Assembly: GCA_028673005.1 (NCBI GenBank)
Contig: CM054114.1
Location: forward strand, 18,847,137 to 18,911,136
Direction: 5' to 3'
DNA: 64,000 bases
Origin: Tanypteryx hageni
Taxonomy: Eukaryota; Arthropoda; Insecta; Odonata; Petaluridae
Shown: positions 10,121 to 22,760 of the stretch, piece by piece
Numbering within the stretch: the stretch's first letter is position 1
Layout of the letters: every line of letters begins with the position of its first letter
The notes under the pieces: generated by a model
What the model saw: the letters and a program-made list of their open reading frames with translations, nothing else
Told to the model about the DNA's origin: nothing
Databases searched by the model: none
Program-made: the position numbers and the translations under genes

Positions 10121-10600
10121 AGATCCGATTGGGGGACTATTTTACCTCCGGAATATTTTACCCCAGAAAGATCCATAGAGGTATTTTCAGCTTTTCAGCC
10201 TATCATGGGAAATATAATGAGGTAGTTTCCCCTTGCTTTCCTCATCGCAGTTTCACAGAGTGATTACCCATCTGTAGCTGTTCAGATCCACATGATCACC
10301 ACCTACAGAGGTACTGTGCAAGCTGCTGCCCTTGCACAGGGGGATGTAAAAACCCCCAAGACTGCTTCTTAGTCTGACTCTTCCCCTCAGACCTTTCCGG
10401 CTTGGATGGTCCTACCAGGAGAATTATCTCCCGCCGGCATAGCTCTTTGGTTCGTAAGAGTACACAAACCCTCCCACCTCTGTAAGGTTATGCAGTCCTT
10501 AGGGAGGCTCTCGAAAAGTTTGGGCGCCGTCGGTTGTGTGACTACTCATGTCACGTACAAACACACGTAAAATTTGGTGCAGACCTGATTCAGCACCGCG
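10121..10600 (-). other. 5' leader of RTE-1
   Basis: The sequence on the minus strand contains the 'ACGAACCAAAGAGCTATG' and 'GCCGGCGGGAGATAATTCTC' motifs that I recognise from RTE leaders in insects. No long ORF is present. The outer edge near 10560-10600 is estimated from the change to AT-rich sequence. Confidence 0.55.
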
Positions 10601-10734
10601 GATAATCAAAATTTATAGCTTTCGCATTTTTTAACCGGTTATAATAAATTCCACGTTGACAAAACCCGCGCTGGACAAGGGTGTACTGCACAATAATTAT
10701 GCAAATAATAATACAAGCAGTTTTTTTCGAGAAC

Positions 10735-10840
10735 TATAAAAATTAACTAGTATATCTCAAGATATGTTAGACAAATATGTGATTTTTGTGATTACGTTTG
10801 ATGATCTTCAAAAATGTTTATTTAAAAAATCATGAATGAA
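10735..10840 (+). repeat. Short dispersed repeat related to the end of R1
   Basis: The order TATATCTCAAGATAT, TTTGTGATT, TGATGATCTTCAAAAATG is shared with 21893-21985 and, inverted, with 24340-24450. It is non-coding. Confidence 0.5.
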
Positions 10841-13629
10841 ATTCTGAAAGTAACCACTTAGGTTTAGTCAGAATTGTAGATCGTCAGCGTTTTATTGCTG
10901 AAATCGTATTAAACTTATGAACAAGGAAGTTATTTAAAATCCCCGTTCTTTGTTTTTCAGCCGAATTGTTACGACCGGCAACTACTGGTTGATTACATAT
11001 ATGCTCATCTATGAAGTTGGAGCGTGATTTACATTTCCAGGATACTTTGAGGAGGTAATAAATCGTTTAATTACATAGGTTAAATAAAAGTAATCTAGGG
11101 GAAAGAAGCTCCATTTTGTCATCTTGTGCTAAACATTCCTATGCATTGAGATTGCCAATAATGATTATTTTCAATTCAAAACCTGATTTCAGTACGTTTT
11201 TTCGAATAATTTATGGAGATAAAATTTGTGGTACATATTTTAATTCTTTGCTTATAAGTTAACATCTATGGGCTACGTTATATCACTTTTAATATATTGT
11301 TGGGAATAAGCTCCACAGATATATGTGTATTGCAGGGTTCGGAAAAATTCTTCGAAAACGATTATTTGAGAAATATAATTTATATAATATAAAAATATAA
11401 TATATATTATATAATAAAATATAATTTGAGAATTAATCTTTTGATCTTTTAAAAAATTTGAAATTCATAAAAGCAGTCGATTTTGAAATATTAAAATTTT
11501 TTTGGGCACATGAAATTTGTATGAAAAAGAGATATTAGTGATGATTAATTTGTTAAGGATTACGCCACACAACTTTTGTATTACCAAACCTCTTTTTAAT
11601 TTATAGAATTATATAAATGTTATACTTATTTTTTTTTCATTTTAGTGCACATAAAAGATTGTTTCATTATTTTTAGTACAATTTGTATTTTTGTTTTAAG
11701 AAAAAAGATAAGGTAAAGAAACCCAATCCTATTAATGTTATAAGTTTTGAACGAAATCCAATTTCATATACTAACAACAGCTGATGCAACAAAATACTCA
11801 GAGTAAAGGCTTTTCTTCTGTATCTATCATTAATGCGACTCAAATATTTAGTTATCAGTTGATATTTGGGAACAGGTTTCATATCAATTCTTAGTCAAAA
11901 TTTGTTTGGTTTGGGTTTCTCCCTCCTTTTTCCAATTTTGCCTCACATTTTAATAAATTTTTATTGGAAGAAAAATTTAATTTGTGAACAACAAAAATAT
12001 AATAGAAATACACAGATTAAAGTAATGAACTACCGCCAAAATGTATTCACCTTTCGCAGAAAATGTACACAAAATTATGAGCAAAATAGACAGATTGTCT
12101 CTCTATTTAACTTAAAACACTTATGAGCACAATTTCAATGAATAATGGGATATTTATTTACTTTTGTTAGATTCGTATTGTTTATCGTTACCAGAGTATT
12201 ATTTTAATCTCAAAGCAGCATCGAAATATTATGAATGCGCAAACAAATGCGAAGCGAGTTAATAATCCCGATAAATTATTCGCAAACAGACGAAACCGGC
12301 AAAAATGCAAATCACCTTGAGAAGGTAAGATTTTCCCTCAAAAATTTCAAATTTTTACGTTAAAACTGATTTTTGGACCGATTCGACTCATTCGAAAATC
12401 GACGGCGGAGAAATGAAATTTCGTTCTTTTTCTCTTTGGTTCAAGTACCGAGTTTGTAAGACAATTATAAGTAATTTCAAAATGATAACGAAAAAAAGCT
12501 TGCACACTGCGTTTCAACTTCTCGGCGACAGAATTGGTCTGTCGAGCAACTCGTGGCGGAATAACACTTTTATTGATAAGGAAATTTACTTCATTTAACA
12601 AACAATGCAATAGGAAATACCATGTAAATATTATTAGTCGAATCGAAAGTGTAGACCACGGGTCGGCAGTTTTTCACTGTTGGGTTCCACTATTTAACAA
12701 TATTAATAATCTGTGCCCCTCCGCGCTTGCAATCATTAATTAATTTCACCGCAATTCATGCAAAACGTAATTCTTTTATTATTAGGCATCCAGAATACAA
12801 TTCGGCATAATTGCAATACAGAGTAGAATTTAAACAGAGGCAGAATTCTTTTAAAAATGAATATTACTTTTATTTCTTCTCTGAAATGCCGTGTCGTGTA
12901 AAATCTCTTCGCGTGCCACCTTTTGTCACGCGCACTGTACACATCCGGCCGTTTATCAAAGACATTCTTTTCTTAGAATCGTTTTTTTCGAAGAATTTAT
13001 CACAAACAGTGAGTGCGCGCGCGCGTGGTTATACGTGGATACATACATACACGCATGCGCGCTACATTTTAACCTTTAATCGAGGAAGTGGATAGAGAGA
13101 CAGGAAATGAGAAAAAAATAAGCAATGGTTCGAATAAAGACCTCAATGGAAACTCCGAACTCGTGATTAAAGAATAAAAATTTCTCGATTAAAATGAAAA
13201 TTTTCACACGTGAATCAAGTGGCGTCGCTCTTAAAAAAAACAAGGCAAAATAAAAAAAAACGCTCCTAAAACAAGTTTCGTGTTTTATGACAAAAAATGT
13301 TCGCGCTTCGCTCGGTTCATTCGTGTTCGTTTTTTGTCTGCTTTTCTTCGCGACTCCGAAAGCTCGGAGAGATAAATTTTCTCACATTACGGTGTAAAAA
13401 GTGTTGAATTGGGAATGGCTGCGTTTTTACGACGAACGACGGTGTTTATACGCGTGAAAGTTTTTGTATGGATTAATAAAAATCTCTTTTCAACATATTC
13501 TATCATAGAATTTTCTCGGAGTTTATTTAATTCTATATACATAAATAAAATTTCTCGTGTTAGATGAAAAAATCCTCAGTACATTTTTCGTTTACCAGTT
13601 TACCCCAAGCAGCTAATCCTATATATAGA
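10841..13629. other. Long non-coding stretch
   Basis: AT-rich; no gene is supported. Weak signals only: a short AT palindromic run near 11380-11420, a hAT-end-like GGGTCGGCAG near 12660, and a CG-alternating run near 13014-13026. The 60-95 residue open frames here lack any family signature. Confidence 0.5.
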
Positions 13630-13925
13630 AAATTTATGGTACGTGTGGCCCTCATGTAGACCAATTGACCTTGCAAATTTGGTTTCTCCAAGTTGAAAGA
13701 ATCCAGAGATATTGCCCGAACAGACGGACGGACAGACAAAACGAATACGTAAGCGACTTTTTTTATAAATGGAACGCTTACACGCACACACGCACAGACA
13801 ATCGAGAAAATGGTCAAAACGTGTTCAAAGGATCTCAAAACGTGTATTTCCCTTGACATCTCGAAATCGATTTTTTTCATAAAAACAATGCTTTCCCCTA
13901 TAGAAGGTAAAAAAGAACGCCTTAT
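13630..13925 (+). repeat. Dispersed repeat R1, copy A (partial)
   Basis: It contains GACAGACGGACGGACAGAC-like runs followed by GGTCAAAACGTGTTCA, GATCTCAAAACGTGTATTTC and ATCTCGAAATCGATTTTTTTC in the same order as 20640-20740 and, inverted, 31700-31790. Non-coding. Confidence 0.7.
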
Positions 13926-14166
13926 GGTCACGTCGCGACGTGGGAACTGGAGAATTTTCAGTAAAACATGGCCAAAATTTTTAGCCGCGTTTCAGGGAAT
14001 TAAAATGATGTAAAATTATGAAATATGAAAAAATGATAAACAGGCAAAAAATAAACAATACAATACATACCAACACCGTGAAAATAGGAAATAATGAAAA
14101 GTTCAAAAAAATTTTTAAAAATTTATTTTTCATGTTCGTCATTGCAAAGATATTAATCAAAGAAAC

Positions 14167-14540
14167 TTAATCGCTATCTGTCGATACGTCTCCATCTGAA
14201 TCTGATTGTGATTCTATTGTTTCAGTGATATCGGGATCCGAGAGGAGTTCGATGGCTATCCCTGATAAATATTTCATTTTTTGTGGTAATTTCCTAATGC
14301 TTGAAATGTAAGGATCGTAAGATACCATTAGCCAATTTAAAGACTTCTTCCATCGTTTTCAATCTTGAACATTTCTTCTTAAACCCTTCAAATATTCCTT
14401 AATATCCTTGTTGAGAGCCTCGTGAGCTTCTTCAGATAATTGCCCGATTACTAATAAAACAGACTATGGGCCCATTACAGTACTTCCTGCAAACATTTAG
14501 GGAACTTTGAATGAAGTGGCACAATGCGATAGTTCCTATG
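14167..14540 (-). pseudogene. Transib (RAG1-like) transposase, C-terminal fragment
   Basis: Minus-strand translation gives a decayed block equivalent to 'MPTSVHKVLIHG', then GQLSEEAHEALNKDIKEYLK, a decayed linker, SLNWLMVSYDPYISSIRKLP, and a Ser/Asp-rich tail ending TDSD-stop at 14167-14169. In Transib and RAG1 the segment around the last catalytic Glu has the pattern 'IG..SEE..E..NK..R..R', which this matches. At least two in-frame stops are present. The family call is from remembered motif similarity, not alignment. It may be part of the same insertion as 16030-17620, split by the repeats between them, although the 'MPT' block is present in both. Confidence 0.65.
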
Positions 14541-15055
14541 ACAAAATTGTTACACAGGGTGTTATTAGTTGAACCACTTTTATTGCCCCTCTCAAAATAA
14601 TCATATAGTTCACACAATTTTCATAACCAAAAACACAGACCTGCATGATTTAGTCTAACGCCTACTGCTACACAACAGTTTTTGTTTTATTCACTATTTT
14701 TGATGGCACAGCAAATGTTCTGTGGTTTATTTACTATCAAGTAATCACTATAAATGCTCCGTCCACGCGTCAAAGATTTTGATTAATTATCACAATAAAT
14801 TATTCACAAACATTTTTAATGTAGTGTTTTGCTTTAAACTCCCCAATAAAATTTGCAAACAAAACGATATTTTCAACGTAAGCGTGAAAACTCTTCCAAT
14901 TTGAAATGTTAAGTTGTCCATTATAACAATGCATTGGAGTCGTTTCCGACTTCAAGTTCCTTCGCTACGTGTTTTATTTGTTTTATATTTCCCGGAAATT
15001 TTCATACAAATTTTCAATCAGTTATTGTCCTTGATGTGTTTGGTCCATTGTTAAC
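14541..15055. other. Non-coding stretch between Transib pieces
   Basis: No recognised feature. The minus-strand frame reading MCELYDYFERG (14617 downward) has no known signature. Confidence 0.4.
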
Positions 15056-15965
15056 TTAGGGTAAATCAACAATGTCAGCAACATTAGGAAAGTCCTTTTT
15101 TAAATGCTGAAAAATCGGATAAAATCTAATCTAAACTTAAAATATGAGAAAGAGCGAATTAAAAAACAGAATCGAATGTAAGAATAAGAATCTTAATTTC
15201 TTTCTACGTAAAATAGTGTAAATATCGAGTGAAAGCCTCGATCGTTATTTATTTTAAAAAGTTAAAGACTACACATTGTATTCCAGCCGATTATGTGTTA
15301 ATCAAATGCAAAAACGAAAATTTTCCTGATATCGTAGTCATGTATTTTCGGGAGACGACTACCCGCTTATAACCTGCAGGAGCTCGCCCCGAGTATTCAG
15401 GCGAAAGATTTGTCGAAATCGAGCCTACCGTTCTTGATTTATTTGCGTTTATACTGGGAGGTAATGTCACTCGAGCCTTAATCTGTTTTGTCCTTCATGC
15501 TTTTCATTATAAACTTGGTGCAAATGCACTTGAAGCCCGAGTCTAACAATGCAAAAATCCGAGATGAACAACAACACCATCCTTTTTGAAATGTCGAAAA
15601 ACCGGAGAAAATCGAAAATAAACTAAAAATATGAGCAAACACGAATTAAACAACAAAATCGGCGGTAAGAATAAGAATCTTCATTTCTTTCTATGTTAAA
15701 TCTATGTATAAATCTCGAGTCAAAGATTTGATCGTAAAACATTTTAAAATGTTAAAGAATAAAGGTCTACACATCGTATTCTAACCGATTACTTGTAAAT
15801 TAAATGAAAAAACGAAAAATATCCTGGTATCGAACCTATGTCTTTCCAAGGAACGACTACCCACTTAAAACCTTCAAGAGTTCGCGGCGAGTATTCAGGC
15901 GAAAGATACGTCGATATCGAACCTACCGTTCTCGCTTCATTTGCGTTCATGCTGGAGGCTTTAGG
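15056..15965 (+). repeat. Two-copy tandem duplication, period about 490 bp
   Basis: 15056-15480 and 15555-15965 share the same order of blocks: AAAATATGAG, AAGAATAAGAATCTT, TTTCTTTCTA, ACGACTACCC, GAGTATTCAGGCGAAAGAT and CCTACCGTTCT. Identity is roughly 75-80 percent by eye. It lies between the two Transib fragments. Confidence 0.75.
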
Positions 15966-16029
15966 CGCAGGCAGGCAGGCAGAGACACAGGGACGGAGAG
16001 ACGCAGGCAGAGACCGGTTATTAGATGGT

Positions 16030-17620
16030 ATGACCTGATAGCTATGAATTAATATTTTAAGCACCGTAGTAGGCATGTAATACCACGGGCCTCGTACAAC
16101 CTTGCCGTTTCCAAAGTGTATTCTTGAAATTTTTCTATATTGATCTTGTACCCGCTTGAAAGATTTTGTAATATTACTCGAAATCTTTTTACAATATCCT
16201 CATCTAAATCTGTGATTGAAGAAGTTACTGACGGCTTTTCAAAAAATCTCCTAGCTGTATTTCCATCATTGGTATTTCCGTATCCAGGTTTCGGTCGATC
16301 AATAATAAGACCCAGTTGTGACTTGAACTCATTGTATTCTTTTTTTACTTACGGCGACTTTCCTCTTGTCTTCTTCCCCACGCGCCTGCCATTTGCCAAT
16401 GCAAACTTTATATGACAAATGTAATAAGCATTCAAATAAACAAATCCAGACATGTAAAGTCGATAGCCCAAAATGTTATTTTGATTTGTCTATCCTCATC
16501 TGCAGAACTTTAGCAATGTTATTAAAATCCTTTGAAGTTGTACCACACAAATAACATCTTTGTGTAGATGTATTTGCCGACACTGCGTTACAGACTTTTC
16601 CGTCTATCATAGTGAATAACAATTCGTGTTTCACAAATATTTCTTTCCATTCTTTTGATTAAAGGAGTACGGGCTTCTATTTACCGCTCAATATACCCCT
16701 TTTCATTTAAAATAACTTCTGCATTTTCGGGAATAAACTGCATTTTTATTGGTCTACAATACCTGGTCGATAAAGGCCGAGGATTTTGCCATATAACAAT
16801 TTATGTTTTGATTCAGGATCACCAGACACGAGCTGCAGAGGCACAAAAGAGATTTAAAATTTACTTGCATCCGAGTTTTTGTCATCCTCGAATCTCGGTT
16901 TGTATTCACTTTGTCCACAGCTTCCGTCACAACCCCACTTAGAAATAAGATACGAATTAATTAGTTGTTCCTGTTTCATTGTAGCGATCACTTCACGCTG
17001 AACCTGAGATATTTGCTTGAGTCGTATGGTCTAATAACCACAGCAAAGTAACTTCTGCACTCTTCTCTGTTAGGTTCAGGATAGCAACACTTTTAAAGCT
17101 TTCTTTTACTTTTATGCCCTCGTTGGAGTCGAACCTGTCACATCCTTAATATCTTTTGCAGCATCCAAATTGCCGGATGCACGAAGGCTCATTTGAGTAA
17201 CATATCATAAAACTGAAATACTCTGCTTTGAAGGAATATATTCAGTTTTTCGCTGCTTTGATCTTTCACTACAACTGGTGAACTCGATTCCAGGGCGATC
17301 ACGACCGCTTACTTTCTCACCCTGTGCCATCTCGAGCACTGGGAACGTGATACTGCTATTAAGCCAAAATTCATTCTTACGAATAAATTAATCATGTCTT
17401 TTCGATGCGGTTTGCCACTTTGACTTCAAATGGAAAAAATATCGCGATAACACTTCTTTCATTACACTGTAAATCAGCCGGTTAGCGAGTTATTTCTATG
17501 AGCCGTTTTCGCAAATGTTCGCATTGAGCAATAAAATGTCTTGAAGAGCTTTCGCGTATCATCGACAACAACTCTATTCTACTGAAAGTGATATGCTGAT
17601 CACGAGATCCTGCAATATAA
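16030..17620 (-). pseudogene. Transib (RAG1-like) transposase relic, central part
   Basis: Reading downward from about 17620, decayed segments appear in Transib order: RDQHITFSRIELLSM; RPGIEFTSCSERSKQRKTE; ATQMSLRASGNLDAAKDIKD (one stop before it); MIDGKVCNAVSANTSTQRCYLCG with a CxxC zinc-ligand pair; FGLSTLHVWICLFECLLHLSYKVCIGKWQARGEE; then DRPKPGYGNTNDGNTARRF and finally MPTTVLKILIHSYQVI at about 16076-16030. Transib is the DNA-transposon superfamily from which RAG1 core is thought to derive; the GKV.N segment and CxxC correspond to the RNase-H-like core and zinc region. Several stops and frameshifts make it inactive. Terminal CAC ends were not found. Confidence 0.7.
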
Positions 17621-18585
17621 ACATATATTCTTTAGTTAAAATAAAAAGTGACGAAATAAAAAGCAGAATTAACGTACGAAAAGTTGTGAGGTTAATGTCA
17701 CGCAAAAAATGAAAATTCTGCAAGAGTTGCAGATATTAGCAGGAGGTTTTTGTCATTTTAGTTAAGGGACGAATCGTTTTACATCTCCTAATTTAAAGCA
17801 TAGCTAAATAGCCTTAAATGGGTTCATAAAAGCTTCGCCAAAAGAAATAAAATGATAACTTTAACCTATCTATTTAAATGTGTAATATTAATTCATTAGG
17901 AAATATAATATGCATGAATATAGAAGAAATAAGTATGATAAAATATTTAACATACTTCCAGGAATAGAATCCATTTGTTACCACTATTCACTTTGCCGTA
18001 AATATTTCGAAAAAATCATCAAAATTCAGTTGAACTAAATTTGGGTAAATGACGTTGACTGCAACAGTCCCGATGAACCTAAATTTGAACTGATGTTACA
18101 GTAGAATCACCTACGTTATCGACTTGCCGATTGCGGTATTTCATGCCCAAATTATTTGTCTTGACACAGAAATAATAAAAGATACATATTATTACATTGT
18201 GAAATTTAGATTTTTGGCCAGGTTTTATTAGGTTTTCCCCATTGTGCGTCGTGTCCGTCCGTCCTCATGTTTCATTTCAGAAACTACTTGGCGGATGTTG
18301 ATGAAATTTGGTATTTAGAACGTAGAGACAAAGAAACTAAGGAAATTATATAAATAGTTTACGGGACCTAATCGGGAGTGCCACTTTACTGGTGACAAAA
18401 AATGAACTTTTTTTATATCTCGTAAAATATCAATTATATCATAAACATTTTCAAACTAAATTTGTAGAAGTAATCAAATAGCATGTGTTTTGTTCAGTAC
18501 ATTTTCATCGAAGGAGCAGCCGATTTCAAGAAAATAAAACGAAAGTCGAAGTAGGATCTGGTGCTTTCCCGGTGGATTGCTTGTG
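17621..18585. other. Non-coding stretch
   Basis: No gene recognised. A 'GTCCGTCCGTCC' run near 18250 resembles the same run in R1 and R2 and may mark another old repeat. Confidence 0.4.
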
Positions 18586-18674
18586 GAAACTTTTCTCGGG
18601 TACACAACCGGGTCAAAGTTTGATCTATGATCATAGATCAAATTTGACCCGGTTGTGTACCCGAGAAAAGTTTC
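18586..18674. repeat. Near-perfect 89-nt palindrome without spacer
   Basis: The left arm GAAACTTTTCTCGGGTAC... is mirrored exactly by ...GTACCCGAGAAAAGTTTC; arms meet at TCTATGATCATAGA. The only difference is one extra base in the left arm (CAAAGTTTG against CAAATTTG). It could extrude as a cruciform, or be a fold-back replication product. Confidence 0.92.
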
Positions 18675-20019
18675 TGCAAAAAACGAAAGTCGTAATTTTA
18701 CTTTGAACTTGGAAAAATTTTCCCGTATTTTTTAATTGCTGTCAGCGAAAACAGTTTTCTTGGCAATTGAAGTAAACAATATTTGGTGTAAATACGTAAT
18801 TAGTTTAATTTTCGTTTGTGCGCACGCAATATTTGAAAAATGAAGGGAAATATTTATCTACGACGAAGAAATGAACGTAAATGCGTTTATTTTCTTTGCG
18901 TATGCACATCGTTTGTAAGTGAAAAGAAATGGGTAATTTACGACGAAGGAATGAACGTGAATATAAAGGTTATATTACTACTATTCGAGTGAATTTTTGT
19001 TTAAATAATTGTCAGTTGTTTTAATAATTACAACTGATTAGGAAGTTAGACGGCGAATCAAAAATTCTATATTTCTTTGGCATCACTAATGGCACTTCAG
19101 TTCTTAGACATTATGCTAAGCCATTAATGTTTATTTTTTAAATGATTGCAAAAATCGTAAAGAACGCCTCTGCCTTGCATATATGCACGCATGATATGTG
19201 CATGTTCCCGCTCTTGTTACTTCATTGAAATTTATATAGTGATGCATTCATTGTTTACATAGCTTATCCTACTGTTTACAATTACATATAATTATTTTCG
19301 GCAGTTAAATTTCAAATTTTTTGAACTGAAATTAAAACCTTTCCTTTGAATCATTTTAATATCAAGTTCGGTAGCTCACCGAATAAAATCTATTTAAGTA
19401 CTTATTAGTAAATACTCTCACTTAATTTAACTTATTTTCGCTTGAGGATTTTGGAATAGTTAAAGACCGATACGTTTTGCTTGTAGTAAAATTATTAGCG
19501 ATTGATTTCACGTGCGATCAATTTAATATTTAAGATGGGTTCGCATTTCAGTTTTTATCAGATTTTCTTTCCCGTTCGCTTTCAACTTTCGCTTCACCGG
19601 ATACCACCGTTCAAAACAAACCTGCGCCCCCACACCGCTTTTCTTTTGTTTGCCGTTTTTATGGTGTGAGACTTTTTATCGCACTGCTCAAACCTTTCGG
19701 CGATCCGACAGAGCGATGGCACGCACGTAGTGAAGTTCCATTTCAATATTTGCCTGCGAGTTCGATCAGAGATCGATGGGTTACTTACGAATGTTTTTCC
19801 GTCAGAGAAATATTAATTTTTCCCTTAAAAGGTTACAAATCTGTTTGCTTAATACTGGGAAGTACTTCCGCTGTTGATATAGGTGTGAATTAGATCGTTT
19901 ATTGCAGTGACAATAGCTAACGATAATACAAACCCGTGCATATGATAGCCAAGACCCTCCTTCCAGCAGAAATAATCTATTATATATAGTTGATCTATTT
20001 ATACTGTAGCTTTCTGATA
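18675..20019. other. Non-coding stretch
   Basis: No supported feature. The plus-strand 75-codon frame at 19666-19893 has no recognisable domain. Confidence 0.4.
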
Positions 20020-20770
20020 ATGGATATAGACAAGAAGCGCCAACAATTAAGAATAAAAAGGAGCGCACCTAAGACGCAACTAGGAAATTAAATTTCCTAC
20101 AACTTTCACTAACATTTTACATTGATCAAGTATTAAAGCAAATATAAAATAAACTGATGTGGGGAACACATGACTTTCTCCATATTTATATGGCAAATTA
20201 CATGTTGTTAGCTCTGGGATCGTTGTCAATATTTACTTCCGGTTGACAATTAGGAAAAGAAAAAGGAGCGTTACTAAGACGTAACTAAGCGTCAATTGTT
20301 AACAATAGTCGTCGGTAGGTGGTGTGGTGGTGGCAGCTAAAAAATAAGATATTTCTTAAACAATGCATTATATGGAAAATTGTATCAAACAAAGGTTTAC
20401 TACAACTTTTATTCCAACACATTTATACATTTATCAAATATTAAAGCAAATATTTCAAAATAACGGATGTGACAAGAGTAAACACCTACTTCCGGTCGAC
20501 CGATTTTTACCAAAAACTAATCAGATCTTCTAACTTTTATAAAAATTTTAAATATAAAATTTTACGTTGACCTGGTTAATAGTTTTTGAGTTAGAGCGCC
20601 CACAAAAATCTATCACATACAGACAGACAGATACACAGCCATCATCAAGAAAATAGTCAAAACGTGTTCAGGGGACCTTAAAACATGTATTTCCGTTGAA
20701 ATCTCGAATTCGATTTTTTTCGTGAAAACTGTACTTTCTCTATACTTCGAATATGGATAAAGTAATAAAT
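20020..20770 (+). repeat. Dispersed repeat R1, copy B
   Basis: It matches the reverse complement of 31556-32240 over several hundred bases: AAAAAGGAGCGTTACTAAG, GTCAATTGTTAACAATAGTC, GTGGTGGTGGCAGCTAAAAA, AACAATGCATTATATGG, GACCGATTTTTACCAAAAA, then the GTCAAAACGTGTTCA end. A sub-block with AAAAAGGAGCG...CTAAGACG is repeated inside this copy (20050 and 20265). No ORF; the class is unknown. Confidence 0.8.
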
Positions 20771-21059
20771 ATTAATGGCTAAGTCTAACATCTAAGCAAT
20801 ACAAAACTATTTATCTGATGTTAACTTTTAGCGAATTTAAGTTGCTCATTAGTTTATAGGAATCACAAAAATTAGGGTAAAATTCATTTAAAATGAAAAT
20901 TATGGCTAAATTGACGTACGTTACATGTTTCGACAAAGAACTCTCGAATTTCTCTCTTTTTGCTGAAGGAGTTTTCGTTCGATTGATCTGATAAATCGTT
21001 GGTTGTTAAATTAATCATTAACGAAATCATACAAGCGGGAAAATAAAAACTCGCTCCAA

Positions 21060-21102
21060 ACGTCCGGTTAATCCGCACACGTGTAAGCGGGGTTCTACTG
21101 TA
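21060..21102 (-). repeat. Tigger/pogo-type terminal sequence
   Basis: Read on the minus strand it begins TACAGTAGAACCCCGCTTAC, the CAGTAGAACC end typical of Tigger/pogo elements next to a TA target. The partner end was not found, so the element extent is unknown. Confidence 0.45.
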
Positions 21103-21892
21103 ATTACAAGAATCACCTTTATTATTAATTTATTTTAATTTAAATGTAATCTGGCGGAAAGTATTGGAACAATTTGACACTGCATATCAAGTGGTTTCTC
21201 ACAGACCGCGCCTCAGTTGATCGAGGTTAAGAACGCGAAGTCATTTAACCACGCTATGGGCAAGGAATAAGATTAGAACAAGGAACCTCGTATATCAAAT
21301 CGCCAGGGTGGAACGTAGTTCACCGAGTCGAAAGCGTTCTTGCCAGATGGTTTGAAGTCAAAAGAAGCAACTTTTTCATCGAGCAGCAGCAATCGATCAA
21401 ATGTGGCCACTCTCAAAGTAATGCTTTTTTCGGGGAAAAAATAACGGAAGACGGAAGGAAGAAGAGTGAACGTCGCGATAAAGGGATGCGTTAAAATCAT
21501 TAAGTGATGACGCACATGTTTAAAATAGGAAAGATTGCTTTATAGAGCTTGTTACTGAATCCTTAAAGAAAACGATGAAATGGTGTATCACCCTCCGCAG
21601 ACGTAGTGGTTAATTATTAACTTTATTATTTGAATAGATATATCATCTTTAACGATTCTAATAAAACGAAAATTTTTATTTCGCTTTAATAAGAAATTAA
21701 TTATTCTACTTCAGTTTCACAATTATCTTCATGAACCAAAGATCAATGGATTGGTGACTCAGATAAAGCGACAAATCGAAAGTACCGCAGAAAATTACCT
21801 ATAACAGTTTAAAAAAACTGAGCTGGTACGCTATCGTAAATTACTATCTTTTCAATCTATATCATAAATTTTAAATTAAATTGTTATTAATT

Positions 21893-22150
21893 ACAGTTAA
21901 AATTGCTATATCTCAAGATATAAATCAGGTAGAAATTGGAAATGTTTGTGATTATGGTGTGATGATACTCAAAAATGTTTTTTATTTACTTTCTCATATA
22001 TGTAGCATATTGAGAATGTATTGTAATCGGAAAAAAATTCAGCTTCAAGATTTTTATGGAAATGCACGTTTTAGGTGTCTCTATGTCCATAAATGTGGTT
22101 TTCGCCATGCCTTCAGTCTGTCGGTCTGTTCGCGGTTCTAGGACCCAAAC
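21893..22150 (-). repeat. Dispersed repeat R1, copy C (partial)
   Basis: CATATATGTAG, TATTGTAATCG, AGATTTTTATGGAAATGCA and GTTTTAGGTG follow the same order as 31575-31765 in the minus-oriented copy D. It is directly followed by a tandem duplication at 22164. Confidence 0.65.
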
Positions 22151-22163
22151 GCCTGCATATAAT

Positions 22164-22760
22164 TGAATGATAGCTCGTATCTATGCAGTACATCATCTTT
22201 TGCAGACAATTTTTTGATAAAAATGATATTGCATAAAATAAACGGTTGTTTATTCTTGATGATTTCCAGAAAAATTTATTTATTCAAAAATGGTGACAAG
22301 GAATTTGATTAAAATCAATCCAATTGTAGAGCCTGATGTCACGGATAATACTGCGTTGGACATATGTGTAAAAAATCACTATATGGCGTCCAATGACATT
22401 AAAATTCACGCTAAGCTACCTTTCCTAAGCCCCATGACGACACGCCTCCGCCGTGATCCACTCAAAATCTTGCTACAGCATAGACGGTTAAACTGAATTG
22501 AATGATATCTCATATTTGTGGATAATGTTATTTACAATAGACACTGAAGAGATGAAAGATATTGCGCAACAATTAAGGGTACTTTATTCGCGGATATTTT
22601 GAAACAAAATTCGATTTACTCAAACATTTCTAAAGGATTTTGATTAAAATCCATCCAATCGTACAGCCCGATGTCACAAATAATACTAACTAAGCCATAC
22701 GTCTCAAAAATTATAATATATCGTCCAGTGGCATTAAAATTTACGCTAAACTAGGGTAGT
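22164..22760 (+). repeat. Two-copy tandem duplication, period about 330 bp
   Basis: 22290-22420 and 22625-22755 share TTTGATTAAAATC, CAATTGTA/CAATCGTA, GATGTCAC, AATAATACT, GTCCA.TG.CATTAAAATT and ACGCTAA in order; the upstream flanks (GAATGATA.CTC) also match. Non-coding. Confidence 0.65.

Larger units (their letters stand above)
3119..10600 (-). mobile_element. RTE-clade LINE (RTE-1), interrupted by another LINE
   Basis: On the minus strand this is a near-complete RTE retrotransposon: a 5' leader (about 10600-10121), an endonuclease/reverse-transcriptase ORF (10120-8005 continuing at 3844-3155), and a short 3' UTR ending in a hairpin and an (ATG/GAT)n tail at 3134-3119. A second LINE occupies 3850-7999. 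The pentamer CCTCT occurs on both sides of it (3845-3849 and 8000-8004) and looks like the target duplication. Removing it restores the RTE reading frame, so the RTE ORF was open when it was hit. The outer 5' boundary is approximate. Confidence 0.85.

Noticed and set aside
12340..12600. Overlapping open frames on both strands
   Set aside because: No protein family signature on either strand.
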